DNA of 64,000 bases from Pseudodesulfovibrio profundus (GTDB lineage Bacteria; Desulfobacterota; Desulfovibrionia; Desulfovibrionales; Desulfovibrionaceae), in contig NZ_LT907975.1 of NCBI RefSeq assembly GCF_900217235.1, positions 806,001 through 870,000 on the forward strand. The letters are read 5' to 3'. The stretch's first letter is position 1. Each line of letters opens with the position of its first letter. The notes under the pieces were generated by a model. That model ran no database searches and had not been told where the DNA came from. It was given only the letters and a program-made list of their open reading frames with translations. Below are positions 8,242 to 17,490 of the stretch, in pieces. The translations under genes and the position numbers were made by a program.

Positions 8242-9111
8242 ATGCCTACCAACATTTTCGATGAGTTCTTCCAGGCAGAAGCCAGAATGTTTCTGCTTGC
8301 GACAATACGGATTGCACTGGCTGAAGACGGTTCAGACCTGACTTCAATGGGCCTTTTCAATGAAAACGACATGACGCAAGCCATGATCGTTGCCAAACAG
8401 GAAACTGTTGTGGCCGGTCTTCCAATTATCCCACTTGTTCTTGAATTTGGTGGAGCCGACTGCCAGGTCCACCTCAATGTTGAGGAAGGAGAACGTGTAT
8501 CGGAAGGCACCATGGTTGCAGCCCTTCAGGGATCAACGATACAGCTGCTCAAAGCCGAGCGCGTTATCATGAATTTTCTCTGTCACCTTTCCGGCATTGC
8601 CAACATGACATCTCGTTTTGTCAAAGCTCTGGAAGGCACCAATACTCAACTGCTGGATACCCGCAAGACACTTCCAGGCCTTCGATTCCCCGAAAAATAC
8701 GCTGTTCTGGCTGGTGGCGCCAAAAACCACCGGCTTACCCTGTCGGACATGCTCATGCTCAAAGACAACCACATTGATCGTGCCGGTTCTATTACGCAGG
8801 CTGTCGCCGCCCTTCACAATGCGCACAATCCCTGTCCTCCCATTGAGGTGGAATGCCGCACGTTGGAAGAGGTAGAAGAGGCGAGCAAGTGCCAGATTCA
8901 AAGAATCATGCTCGACAATATGGACGCTGAGACCGTCACCAAGGCTTTAGCCTTAATCCCTGACTCCATCGAAAGCGAGATCAGCGGAAATATCACTTTG
9001 AGCAATATAAAAGATGTTGCTGAACTTGGACCGGACTACATTTCCGTGGGCCAACTAACCCACTCTGCTCCGTCCAGCGACTTCAGCATGCAATTCGTGC
9101 CCATTAGCTAG
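8242..9111 (+). CDS. nadC: Nicotinate-nucleotide pyrophosphorylase (quinolinate phosphoribosyltransferase)
   Basis: Converts quinolinate and PRPP to nicotinate mononucleotide, CO2 and PPi in de novo NAD synthesis. The 289-residue protein shows LLDTRKTLPGLRFPEKYAVL, GGAKNHRLTLSDMLMLKDNH and the strand/loop segment VECRTLEEV...IMLDNM, all typical active-site regions of the family. The open frame extends to 8056, but ATG 8242 gives the family-typical N-terminus; the ribosome-binding site there is weak. It leads the nadC-nadA-nadB cluster, with nadA starting 12 nt later. The 160 nt to mgtE hold the divergent promoters. Confidence 0.94.
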   Translation: MPTNIFDEFFQAEARMFLLATIRIALAEDGSDLTSMGLFNENDMTQAMIVAKQETVVAGLPIIPLVLEFGGADCQVHLNVEEGERVSEGTMVAALQGSTIQLLKAERVIMNFLCHLSGIANMTSRFVKALEGTNTQLLDTRKTLPGLRFPEKYAVLAGGAKNHRLTLSDMLMLKDNHIDRAGSITQAVAALHNAHNPCPPIEVECRTLEEVEEASKCQIQRIMLDNMDAETVTKALALIPDSIESEISGNITLSNIKDVAELGPDYISVGQLTHSAPSSDFSMQFVPIS

Positions 9112-9123
9112 AGGGAGACCACT

Positions 9124-10164
9124 GTGAACAAAGCAACTGACACGATTCTTTCCATTAAAAAGGCCATGGGCGATAGGCTCGCCATTCTTGGACACCACTA
9201 CCAATCCGATGAGGTCATCCAGTATACGGATATTCGGGGAGACTCTCTTGAGCTTTCCCGTAGGATCAGCGGACTTGATGCAGAATATATAGTTTTTTGC
9301 GGAGTTTACTTCATGGCTGAATCCGCAGCAATCCTGCAGCGCGAAGGCCAAAAAATCCATATCCCGAACACTGAGGCTACCTGCCCCATGGCAGATATGG
9401 CGATTGCTGAGAATGTGGAAAAGACTCTCAACATCCTGCAGAAAGACGGCCGCAAGATAATCCCTCTGACCTATGTAAATTCCTCTGCTGCCGTTAAAGG
9501 TGTTGTCGGACGCTTCGGAGGCTCTGTCTGCACCTCTGCTAACGCCAAGACCATGCTCGAGTGGGCCATGGGTCAAGGAGATGCCGTTCTCTTTCTTCCT
9601 GACAAGCACCTCGCCCGAAATACGGCCAACACCCTGGGCATCCCCGAAGACAAGCGGATCATCTTGAGCGATGCTGTCATCGATAGCGACCCGGAGCTGC
9701 ACGTCTTTACTGACCAGGCCGCCGATAAAGATCTGATCATATGGCCGGGGTTTTGTCCCATCCATGAAGAATTTCAGCTTGAAACCATCCAGCACATCCG
9801 CCAGGAAGAGCCTGAGGCTCAGATCGTCGTTCACCCTGAGTGCGACCCAAAAGTGGTCCAGGCTGCTGATGGTAATGGGTCTACAACATTTCTTATCAAA
9901 TACGTAGAAGAGGCACCTTCAGGGGCAACAATCTACATAGGAACAGAAGACAATCTGGTCCAACGACTTGCCAAGCGGTTTGAAGGCGAAAAGACCATTA
10001 AGCCTTTGTCTGTGAGCCTCTGTGAAGATATGGGAAAAATAACCCTTGTTAATCTCGCAGCTTTGCTTGAGAATATAGAAAACATACAACCGGTTGAAGT
10101 AGAAGATTCCATCAAGGAACCTGCAAAACTGGCTCTCGAACGGATGCTCAAAGCATGCTCTTAA
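9124..10164 (+). CDS. nadA: Quinolinate synthase
   Basis: A [4Fe-4S] enzyme that condenses iminoaspartate with dihydroxyacetone phosphate to give quinolinate. It has 346 residues and starts at GTG 9124, preceded by GAGGGAGA. Diagnostic segments are HHYQSDEVIQYTD near the N-terminus, and the three cluster cysteines in EATCPMADMA, GSVCTSANA and HPECDPKVV. The NadA fold is a threefold repeat, and length and motifs are complete. It lies between nadC and nadB, which supplies its substrate iminoaspartate. Confidence 0.96.
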   Translation: MNKATDTILSIKKAMGDRLAILGHHYQSDEVIQYTDIRGDSLELSRRISGLDAEYIVFCGVYFMAESAAILQREGQKIHIPNTEATCPMADMAIAENVEKTLNILQKDGRKIIPLTYVNSSAAVKGVVGRFGGSVCTSANAKTMLEWAMGQGDAVLFLPDKHLARNTANTLGIPEDKRIILSDAVIDSDPELHVFTDQAADKDLIIWPGFCPIHEEFQLETIQHIRQEEPEAQIVVHPECDPKVVQAADGNGSTTFLIKYVEEAPSGATIYIGTEDNLVQRLAKRFEGEKTIKPLSVSLCEDMGKITLVNLAALLENIENIQPVEVEDSIKEPAKLALERMLKACS

Positions 10165-10180
10165 CAAAGTGATCTGACCT

Positions 10181-11770
10181 ATGAACGACTACCGTCTGCA
10201 AAGCGATGCTCTTATTATCGGCTCGGGTATCGCCGGGGCTGTCGCAGCCCTCACTCTGGCAGAAAAAGGGCTTGATGTAATACTCATCACTGCCAGCGAT
10301 ACCATTGCCAATGGGAATACTGCGCTGGCTCAAGGCGGAATCGTTTATCGCAATGAAAATGATGACCCCAGGATTCTTGAAAAAGATATAAAAACGGCTG
10401 GCTGGGAACACAATTACGGCAAAGCTGTTCGGTATCTTTGTCGTAAAGGACCAGAGGTTCTCCAAAAGATCTTCCTCGACAAGTATGAAATTCCTTTCAA
10501 CCAACGGAAGCCTGGGGACTGGTATCTGACCAAAGAAGGCGGCCATAGCCTTCCTCGCATATTGTATTGCGATGATCATACTGGTCGCAATATAATGGAC
10601 GTGCTGAGCGAAGCCTTGGAGGCAAACGACAATATCCGCGTCTTGACGAGGCGCACTGCTGTCGACCTGCTGACGACACAGCATCATGCGAAGCACCTTG
10701 ATTTCAAGTACAGCTTGTCCAACCAGTGTGTCGGAGCATATGTTTTCAATGAAAAAACCGGGACTGTTGAGACCATTGTGTCCAACTTCACCCTGCTCGC
10801 CACCGGCGGCATTGGCCAGATTTATCTGCACACAACCAATACGCCTGGCTCAATAGGGTCCGGTTTGGCCATGGCTTCCCGAGCTGGTGCGCAATTGATG
10901 AATTGCGAGTATGTCCAGTTCCATCCTACCGCCTTGTTTGGGGGTGCCAAACGCGGTGAAAAGCGTTTTCTTGTATCCGAAGCCGTCCGTGGCGAAGGTG
11001 CGTTTCTTATAAACGGCAAGGGCGACGCTTTCATGCCCCGCTATGACTCCCGAGCTGACCTTGCCCCACGCGATATTGTAACGCGAGCCATCATGGACGA
11101 AATGCTCCACTCGGGTGATGATTGTGTTTACCTGGATGTTTCTAAAGTAAAGCACGATGTGGCAAAGAGATTTCCCACCATTTATGATCGTTGCCAAAAG
11201 ATCGGTGTTGACATGAAGTGCGACCCAGTACCTGTTGTTCCGGCTGCACACTATTTTTGCGGTGGCGTATTGGCGGACAACAACGGACGCACCACCCTTG
11301 ACCGTCTTTACGCTGCTGGGGAATGCAGTTGCACGGGGGTGCATGGCGCTAACCGCCTAGCCAGCACTTCACTGCTTGAGGGACTCTTATGGGGTTACAG
11401 CGCAGGTGAAGATATCGCCAAAAGGACAAGCCCGCGATCAAAATTGAGTCGCAAGCTCAATGACTCCATTCCTGACTGGGTCCCCCACGGAGACAAACAG
11501 AATGAAGATCCGGCGCTGGTAGCTCAGGACTGGGCAAATATCCGCAATACCATGTGGAACTATGTCGGAGTATCACGGACTAAGCACAGACTGACACGTG
11601 CATTCACCGACCTTCGCAAGCTGACCAAGGACTTACAGGACTTTTACAAACAGACCCCACTCAGCAAACCGATCATTGACCTTTTTCACGGTTCTCAGAC
11701 AGCCTATATTATCACTTTGGCAGCTCTTCGTAATAAAGAAACCAAGGGATGCCACTACAGAGTGGACTAA
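10181..11770 (+). CDS. nadB: L-aspartate oxidase
   Basis: FAD enzyme oxidising L-aspartate to iminoaspartate, the first step of NAD synthesis; in anaerobes fumarate or another acceptor replaces oxygen. It has 529 residues. The N-terminal FAD-binding GSGIAGAVAAL is followed by the succinate dehydrogenase/fumarate reductase-type segments RAGAQLMNCEYVQFHPTAL and YAAGECSCTGVHGANRLAS. The C-terminal helical domain is present. It is the last gene of nadCAB, 16 nt after nadA. A very long AT-rich hairpin lies 58 nt after the stop. Confidence 0.95.
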   Translation: MNDYRLQSDALIIGSGIAGAVAALTLAEKGLDVILITASDTIANGNTALAQGGIVYRNENDDPRILEKDIKTAGWEHNYGKAVRYLCRKGPEVLQKIFLDKYEIPFNQRKPGDWYLTKEGGHSLPRILYCDDHTGRNIMDVLSEALEANDNIRVLTRRTAVDLLTTQHHAKHLDFKYSLSNQCVGAYVFNEKTGTVETIVSNFTLLATGGIGQIYLHTTNTPGSIGSGLAMASRAGAQLMNCEYVQFHPTALFGGAKRGEKRFLVSEAVRGEGAFLINGKGDAFMPRYDSRADLAPRDIVTRAIMDEMLHSGDDCVYLDVSKVKHDVAKRFPTIYDRCQKIGVDMKCDPVPVVPAAHYFCGGVLADNNGRTTLDRLYAAGECSCTGVHGANRLASTSLLEGLLWGYSAGEDIAKRTSPRSKLSRKLNDSIPDWVPHGDKQNEDPALVAQDWANIRNTMWNYVGVSRTKHRLTRAFTDLRKLTKDLQDFYKQTPLSKPIIDLFHGSQTAYIITLAALRNKETKGCHYRVD

Positions 11771-11828
11771 CCCTCTGAGGGTGCCCACTCAATCCACAGC
11801 CTTGCATAGCAGGTTAGAATAATACTAA

Positions 11829-11878
11829 AAAATTAAAAGTCTAGAGATTTATTAGTAAATCTCTAGACTTTTAATTTT
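11829..11878. terminator. Long AT-rich perfect hairpin between nadB and trkH
   Basis: A 23-bp perfect inverted repeat with loop TTAG. The outer parts are AAAATTAAAA and TTTTAATTTT and the inner part contains TCTAGAGATTTA. It lies between two convergent genes and could work as a bidirectional terminator, with the distal TTTTAATTTT replacing a normal U tract. The AT-rich stem is atypical, so function is uncertain. Confidence 0.6.
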
Positions 11879-11960
11879 ACAAAATTCTACAGAAAACGGT
11901 AAATCGCTCATTCACTGGTAAGCCGTGAAAAGAGATCTTAACCTGTTCTGTGGCTCATGA

Positions 11961-13424
11961 CTACTTTCGCCAGAACTCGGGAACGAAAAGGATGATGACA
12001 GTATAGATTTCAAGGCGGCCAAGTACCATGCAAAAGGTCAGAACCCATTTAGCCGTGTCAGGAAGCCATGCAAAGTTATCCGTCGGTCCTACCCCGCCGA
12101 TTCCCGGCCCGATATTACCAATACATGCAAGGGATGCGGCAAAGGATGTAACCACGTCCACCCCGGTTCCTGCCACAATAAAAGCCGCCAGTACAAACAA
12201 CCCGATCCAGAGAATGAAAAAGCCCCAAACACCACTGATTACATCATCCTGAACAACTGTCTTTCCCATTTTGACATGGTTGACAGAACGGGGATGAATG
12301 AGTCGAAACAGTTCTTTGTATGAGTGCTTTACGAGGAGCATGATACGCATGACTTTCATTCCGCCACCAGTTGACCCGGCACAGCCACCGACAAACATGA
12401 AAAAGAGCAATATTGCCTGAGCAATACCAGGCCACATTTCATAGTCTGCGGTTGCATATCCGGTAGTGGTCAGTATGGATGCGACCTGAAAAGAAGTATA
12501 CCGAACCGCATCAGGGACGTTATCGTAGTTTTGCCCCTGGTAGACGGCAACCGTGATCACAATTATTGCCAGTACAACCATACCAGCAAAGACTCTAAAT
12601 TCAGGGTCCTTGATTATTGAATCGAAACGCCCCTTCAGCAGCATATAGTGCAATGTGAAGTTGATACCGGCTATGAGCATGAAAGCCGTGATGACATAGT
12701 CGATATACGCGCTGTCAAACGCTGCCACCGAACTGTTCATGGTGGAGAACCCGCCAGTGGCCATGGTTCCGAATGTGTGACAGAGCGCATCGAACAAATC
12801 CATGCCGCCAAACATAAGCAGGATGGTTTCCAGCACACTGAACATGACATACACTTTCCAAAGTGTCATGGCGGTATCTTTGATGCGCGGCTTGAGCTTG
12901 TCAGGGACGGGTCCCGGCACCTCAGCCTTGTACAACTGCATGCCTCCAACGCCCAGAAACGGCAGTATGGCAAGAGACAATACAATAATACCCATGCCTC
13001 CCAGCCAATGGGTCAGGCTTCGCCAGAATAGGATTCCTCTTGGAACAGCTTCAATGTTGCTGAGTACCGATGCACCAGTGGTGGAAAAGCCGGAAAGAGA
13101 CTCAAAAACACAATCGACAACAGACTCGAATGTTCCAGCCAGATAGAACGGTAATCCACCAAAAAAACCTGCGGCAAACCACCCCAGAGCGACAATCGCC
13201 ATCCCCTCCCGGTGGGTCATTACGGAAGAGGCTTTGGATGCTTCCGGGTCCCGGAAGGCAAAGAACAAAACAACGCCGGAAACAACTGTAAGAAACATTG
13301 CATACGACAATGGCTTGGCAGAACCATCTCCGTAATATGCTCCCCATGCAAGCGGGAAAATCATGGTCAACCCGATGCAGGCAACAAGAGCACCTATGAC
13401 GTGAAGCACGTACTTCCAGCGCAT
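11961..13424 (-). CDS. trkH: Trk potassium uptake protein, membrane subunit TrkH
   Basis: Inner-membrane K+ channel subunit of the Trk system. It has 487 residues with about ten hydrophobic segments and the four pore-loop repeats of the superfamily, visible as SGFSTTGASVL, TMATGGFSTMNSS, TTTGYATADYEMWP and SLACIGNIGPGIGGVGP. The start codon directly abuts the trkA stop (no intervening base), so the pair is a translationally coupled trkA-trkH operon. The partner TrkA gates the channel through nucleotide binding. Confidence 0.94.
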   Translation of the reverse strand: MRWKYVLHVIGALVACIGLTMIFPLAWGAYYGDGSAKPLSYAMFLTVVSGVVLFFAFRDPEASKASSVMTHREGMAIVALGWFAAGFFGGLPFYLAGTFESVVDCVFESLSGFSTTGASVLSNIEAVPRGILFWRSLTHWLGGMGIIVLSLAILPFLGVGGMQLYKAEVPGPVPDKLKPRIKDTAMTLWKVYVMFSVLETILLMFGGMDLFDALCHTFGTMATGGFSTMNSSVAAFDSAYIDYVITAFMLIAGINFTLHYMLLKGRFDSIIKDPEFRVFAGMVVLAIIVITVAVYQGQNYDNVPDAVRYTSFQVASILTTTGYATADYEMWPGIAQAILLFFMFVGGCAGSTGGGMKVMRIMLLVKHSYKELFRLIHPRSVNHVKMGKTVVQDDVISGVWGFFILWIGLFVLAAFIVAGTGVDVVTSFAASLACIGNIGPGIGGVGPTDNFAWLPDTAKWVLTFCMVLGRLEIYTVIILFVPEFWRK

Positions 13425-14795
13425 TTAGAAAAACTCCACCGATGTCGTCAGCACTTTTTCGACCTTGGGAATATTCTGTCGTGTCGAGATAATAATGAGC
13501 TTATCTTCCGGTTCAATAACGGTATCGCCTCGGGGAATGACAACTTCATCCCCTCGCTGGAAACAAAGGATCAGACAACCTCGTGGGAAGTTGATATCTT
13601 TAACTTCTTTGCCAACTATCGGAGAGCCTTCCACAGCGATGACTTCAAGCGCTTCGGCCTCTTCACCTCGAATATTAACCGAAGAGATAATTCGACCACG
13701 ACGAATGAAATGAAGTAAGGAGTTGATGGCAGACTGTCTCGGACACACAACATAATCAATACCAATGGGTTCAATGAGCGGCATATAACCAAAGTTATTC
13801 ACTCGGGTGACAGTTCGTTTTGCTCCCAGACTTTTGGCAAGCAGACACGTAAGAATATTTGTTTCCTCGTCCCCGGTTACGGCAATAACCATATCCATAT
13901 CCTGAATATTCTCTTCGCGCAGAATATCCTGATCCGTGGAGTCGCCCATCAGCACAATAGGTCTGTCCAGGCGCTCGGAGAGAAAACGACAGCGCTTTTC
14001 CCTGTTTTCCAACAAACGAGTATGATAAAATTTGTTATCGAGCGCTTTGGCGAGTTTGTAGCCAATATTACCGCCACCGATAATCATAACCTCACGAACA
14101 GGCTCTGTATCGATACCCAATCGCTCAACAATCTGATCCTGATCCCGGATGTCACAAACAAAATAGACGATGTCCCCTTTTTTGACCTCATCGAGACCAC
14201 TGGGGATGATCAGTTCTCCGTCGCGAACAAGTGCCGCAATCACAAGGCCCAAATCTTCGCCGATCCTGTCCCGAAGATGCATCAGCTGCATTCCCACGAT
14301 AGGGCTATCCTCGGGCAGTTTCATGCCGATAAGACGAATCTTGCCACCGGCAAACTCGTTGATTTCCACTGCACCGGGCACACTCATGAGCCGCAGTACC
14401 GAGTTGACGACTTCTTCATCGGGGTTGATGATTTTAGTGATACCTGCCCCCTTATCCATAAGCAGGCCCTTGTAATTGGTGTACATACTGCCCCGAATAC
14501 GGGCCAGCTTGGTAACCTTCTCACCACCCAACATATTGGCAAAAAAACAGGCAATGAGATTTATCTCATCACTATCAGTCACCGCCAGGAAAATATCTGC
14601 GCGAGCTATCCCTGCGTCTTCCAAAACTTTAGGACTGGAGCCGGACCCTCGTATGGTCTGAACATCGGATGCTTCTGCAAGCTTGCGTAGAGCTTCGGAA
14701 CTCGTATCGATAACGACGACTTCCTTGTTCTCCACTGCCAAACGACGTGCGATATGATATCCAACCTCACCGGCACCAATGATAATGATACGCAA
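13425..14795 (-). CDS. trkA: Trk potassium uptake regulator TrkA
   Basis: Peripheral NAD(H)/ATP-binding regulator of TrkH. It has 456 residues in two RCK repeats, each a Rossmann RCK_N domain (IIIIGAGEVGYHIARRL; MIIGGGNIGYKLAKAL) followed by an RCK_C domain. I place the start at the TTG at 14795, because AAGGAG lies 7 nt upstream and the protein then begins directly with the first Rossmann strand, as in the family. An upstream frame extension adds 12 residues without a comparable site. It is first in the trkA-trkH operon. Confidence 0.93.
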   Translation of the reverse strand: MRIIIIGAGEVGYHIARRLAVENKEVVVIDTSSEALRKLAEASDVQTIRGSGSSPKVLEDAGIARADIFLAVTDSDEINLIACFFANMLGGEKVTKLARIRGSMYTNYKGLLMDKGAGITKIINPDEEVVNSVLRLMSVPGAVEINEFAGGKIRLIGMKLPEDSPIVGMQLMHLRDRIGEDLGLVIAALVRDGELIIPSGLDEVKKGDIVYFVCDIRDQDQIVERLGIDTEPVREVMIIGGGNIGYKLAKALDNKFYHTRLLENREKRCRFLSERLDRPIVLMGDSTDQDILREENIQDMDMVIAVTGDEETNILTCLLAKSLGAKRTVTRVNNFGYMPLIEPIGIDYVVCPRQSAINSLLHFIRRGRIISSVNIRGEEAEALEVIAVEGSPIVGKEVKDINFPRGCLILCFQRGDEVVIPRGDTVIEPEDKLIIISTRQNIPKVEKVLTTSVEFF

Positions 14796-14905
14796 AGCTC
14801 TTCTCCTTGCATTGGGAAATGCACAACTCAAGGGTTGTACCTGTCTTTTACTGTATGCGCAACACCAGCAAAAAAACGGCTAACCTCTTTATAAGAAAAA
14901 CAAAA

Positions 14906-14936
14906 TGTGAGTGAACCTTAACTAGATTCACTCACA
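14906..14936 (-). terminator. Terminator of the siroheme reductase operon
   Basis: A 10-bp perfect stem TGTGAGTGAA/TTCACTCACA with an 11-nt loop. On the minus strand it is followed by TTTTGTTTTTC. It lies 22 nt after the stop of the last gene of the operon. Confidence 0.8.
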
Positions 14937-14958
14937 AAGATTCTGATGGGACAAAGGA

Positions 14959-15618
14959 CTAAAGAATGGCAGCTTTAACTGCGTCAATCCCGACCTTCTT
15001 GAGAAGCATGGAAGAACGACTACGTTTTGTCGCATTATCTCTGTAGAAATCCATGAAACGTCCAACAACGTCCACAGCTTCAGATCGAGTGATATTTTCC
15101 ACCAACGTATCAGCAATACGAGGTTTTCCGGAAGCATTTCCACCCACTACAACGGTCCACCCTTTCTTTTTACCGATGAGGCCGATGTCGCGCACATAAC
15201 TCTCCGCACAACACATTGGGCAACCGGAAACACCGACCTTCATTTTCGCAGGCAACTCTTTGCCGACGAACATTTCCTCCAGCTCGATGCCCAGACCAAG
15301 AGAATCTCTCACGCCGAACTTGCACACTTCCGTGCCAGGACAAGCTTGGACATAGTGAACGCAGAGCCCGACGGCCGGACCAACGTCCATTTTCAGATCT
15401 TCCCATACAGCATCAACCTGATCCTGCTCCAGGCCGACCAGAGCTATACGCTGACCAGATGTGATCTTCATGATGGGAATTTCATATTTTTTTCCCACCC
15501 TGGCCAGTGCTTCCAGTATTTCGGGGGTTACCAAGCCTACCGGTGTGCGGGGAACAATGGCATATGTCTTCTTGTCACGTTGAAGAATAGCCCCTTTGGG
15601 CGTATCATTTGCCGTCAT
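14959..15618 (-). CDS. Small single-domain siroheme sulfite/nitrite reductase-like protein (paralog 1)
   Basis: A 219-residue protein made of one nitrite/sulfite reductase ferredoxin-like half domain and one siroheme/4Fe-4S half domain. This is the size of the low-molecular-weight assimilatory-type sulfite reductase described from Desulfovibrio. The four cluster cysteines are in CPGTEVC (C-x5-C) and CPMCC (C-x3-C); the last one should bridge to siroheme. The active-site strand reads TSGQRIALVGL. The start ATG has AGGAG 7 nt upstream. It is last in a five-gene operon, 23 nt after its paralog. Substrate (sulfite, nitrite or another siroheme substrate) cannot be decided from sequence. Confidence 0.85.
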   Translation of the reverse strand: MTANDTPKGAILQRDKKTYAIVPRTPVGLVTPEILEALARVGKKYEIPIMKITSGQRIALVGLEQDQVDAVWEDLKMDVGPAVGLCVHYVQACPGTEVCKFGVRDSLGLGIELEEMFVGKELPAKMKVGVSGCPMCCAESYVRDIGLIGKKKGWTVVVGGNASGKPRIADTLVENITRSEAVDVVGRFMDFYRDNATKRSRSSMLLKKVGIDAVKAAIL

Positions 15619-15641
15619 GAGAAAACTCCTGAAAAAGATAG

Positions 15642-16307
15642 TTATCTGTCGAACACGGCCTTTCTGACCGCTTCAAAACCGACACGCTCGACAAAACGTG
15701 CCGTGCGCTCCTTCTTCTTGGCGTTTTCGCTGTAAAAATCAAGTGCTTTGCCGATTATTTTCAGCCCTTCTTCTGCAGATACGCTCTCAGCCAGGACATC
15801 AGCCTTTCGGACCTGCTTACCGGCATTGCCACCAAATAAAATGGTCCAACCACTTTTCTTACCCACCATTCCCACGTCACGTACGTAGCTTTCCGCACAA
15901 GACATGGAACAGCCAGAGACCCCGCTCTTCAGTTTTGCAGGGAGGTTAGTTGTATTGAGGAAAGCTTCCAAGTCAGCGCCCATGGCCAGAGAATTCTGCA
16001 TTCCAAACCGGCATGCAGTATTACCCACACATGCTTGGACAAAATACTTGCAGACTTCCCCAACCTGACCTAAGCGCTCCACCACTGCCTGGAGGTCTTC
16101 TTCCTTGATACCAAGCAATTGAACTCGCTGACGCCCAGTGACGCGAACGCCCGGCAAGTGGAAATCCTGCACTACCGAATTGATGATATTGAGTTTTTCC
16201 GCTGAAACATCGCCAAGAGGTGTGCGAGCCATTATCGAATAAATGCCCTCTCCGCGGGAGCGACAAGCTCCCGCGGGTAATGAGGCGATTAGTTTATCAG
16301 TGCTCAT
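15642..16307 (-). CDS. Small single-domain siroheme sulfite/nitrite reductase-like protein (paralog 2)
   Basis: A 221-residue paralog of the next gene with the same domain order. Cluster and siroheme cysteines are in CVGNTAC and CSMSC. The active-site strand is TGRQRVQLLGI, so it keeps an Arg where paralog 1 has Gly. ATG 16307 is chosen; a TTG five codons upstream (16322) is in frame but less likely. Two tandem copies of a half-length reductase suggest homodimers or a heterodimer that mimics the two-fold repeat of full-length siroheme reductases. That pairing is my inference. Confidence 0.85.
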   Translation of the reverse strand: MSTDKLIASLPAGACRSRGEGIYSIMARTPLGDVSAEKLNIINSVVQDFHLPGVRVTGRQRVQLLGIKEEDLQAVVERLGQVGEVCKYFVQACVGNTACRFGMQNSLAMGADLEAFLNTTNLPAKLKSGVSGCSMSCAESYVRDVGMVGKKSGWTILFGGNAGKQVRKADVLAESVSAEEGLKIIGKALDFYSENAKKKERTARFVERVGFEAVRKAVFDR

Positions 16308-16337
16308 GTTTATCTGTTCCAATAATGAGTTTGCGAT

Positions 16338-16655
16338 TTAGATAGGAGGAGCAATAGTGACCAGCACACGCATATCAGTGATTGCCCTGACTCCATGAGG
16401 CTCGGCGATTTCCGAAACCAGGACATCACCAGTATGTGCTGGAATCGTAGCGCCATTCTCGCCAAGGAACTCTCCTTCACCTTCAAGGATGGTCAATGTC
16501 AACTCTCCCTCAAGATCATGGGAATGAACCGGGAGTTGTTGTCCAGCCTTGAAGTTGAAATTGATTACCTTCATAAACTCAGACTCATGAACCAGATAAT
16601 TGGAAAAGGTCAAATCCTTAAATCCATGTTCATTGAATAATTCTATCTTCTTCAT
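16338..16655 (-). CDS. Small cupin-domain protein
   Basis: A 105-residue single-domain cupin. The first cupin motif is visible as HSHDLEGELTLTILEGEGEF, and the second as HTGDVLVSEIAEPHGVRAI, giving candidate metal ligands in HSH and the later EPH. It probably binds a small ligand or metal, or serves as a sensor; no specific reaction can be assigned. AAGGAG lies 6 nt before the ATG. It sits inside the redox operon with 15-nt and 30-nt gaps to its neighbours, so it is likely needed with them. Confidence 0.85.
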   Translation of the reverse strand: MKKIELFNEHGFKDLTFSNYLVHESEFMKVINFNFKAGQQLPVHSHDLEGELTLTILEGEGEFLGENGATIPAHTGDVLVSEIAEPHGVRAITDMRVLVTIAPPI

Positions 16656-16670
16656 ATTTATCTCCTTGGC

Positions 16671-17462
16671 TTAAAATTGCAGCTTAACATCAGCTATGAC
16701 TTGTCCTGTACGTGATACCGTCACTCGATTGGTATCAACTTGCTTCCCGGAACGTTTCACAGCCTCAGCAAGGATTGCGCTCATGGAGGCACAACAAGGA
16801 ACCTCCATCTCCATGACAGTGATGGAGTTCAACTTGCTTTCGCTCAGAATAGCAGCCAGCTTCTCAACATACTCCATCTGGTTGTCAAACTTGGGACACC
16901 CCATGACCACCACGCGCCCATTCAGGAACTCGCTATGATAGGAAGGCATGGCGACCGGAACGCAGTCGGCGGTCAGCAACAGGTCGGCTCCCTTCAAGAA
17001 AGGCGCTGTGGGCGGAACCAAACGCAACTGGACAGGCCAATGGGTAAGAGCGGAAGCTCCTCCTGTATTTTGCGTTGGAATGTTTGCCTGTCCGCACGGA
17101 GAAAGAGACTGTACAGCAGATCCTGGGCATCCACCCATTGGGCGAGGACCACCAGGAGCTTGTTCATTAATACGAAGGCTTTCAGGGCTGGGCATATGAT
17201 CAGGCACAGACCGTCCCTGCGCCTTGAGGTGTTCTGCAACAGCATTAGGATCAAAGTCTTCAGCTTCACGGACTTCCACCTTCAAAGCGCCGGTCGGGCA
17301 ATCTCCGAGACAGGCGCCAAGGCCGTCACAATAGATTTCCTTCACGAGCTTGGCCTTGCCGTCAACAATGGCAAGAGCCCCTTCTTCGCATGCAGGAACA
17401 CATTCGCCACAACCGTTACAAAGCTCTTCATCAATGGTGATCATTTTTCTCTTGCTAATCAT
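16671..17462 (-). CDS. Ferredoxin-type 4Fe-4S protein with C-terminal cysteine-rich domain
   Basis: A 263-residue soluble Fe-S protein. The N-terminus has two ferredoxin-like motifs, CNGCGECVPACEEGAL and CDGLGACLGDCPTGAL, the second with altered spacing. The middle and C-terminal region has further conserved-looking cysteines (GGCPGSA, TADCVPVAM, VMGCPKFDN, VPCCASM). Proteins of this type are annotated in many anaerobes as 4Fe-4S dicluster proteins next to Crp/Fnr regulators; their exact role is unknown. The start ATG 17462 has GAGGT 8 nt upstream. It may pass electrons from the membrane Fe-S protein encoded upstream to the siroheme proteins encoded downstream (inference). Confidence 0.85.
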   Translation of the reverse strand: MISKRKMITIDEELCNGCGECVPACEEGALAIVDGKAKLVKEIYCDGLGACLGDCPTGALKVEVREAEDFDPNAVAEHLKAQGRSVPDHMPSPESLRINEQAPGGPRPMGGCPGSAVQSLSPCGQANIPTQNTGGASALTHWPVQLRLVPPTAPFLKGADLLLTADCVPVAMPSYHSEFLNGRVVVMGCPKFDNQMEYVEKLAAILSESKLNSITVMEMEVPCCASMSAILAEAVKRSGKQVDTNRVTVSRTGQVIADVKLQF

Positions 17463-17490
17463 GATAACTACCTCATTTTATTTTCGTATA

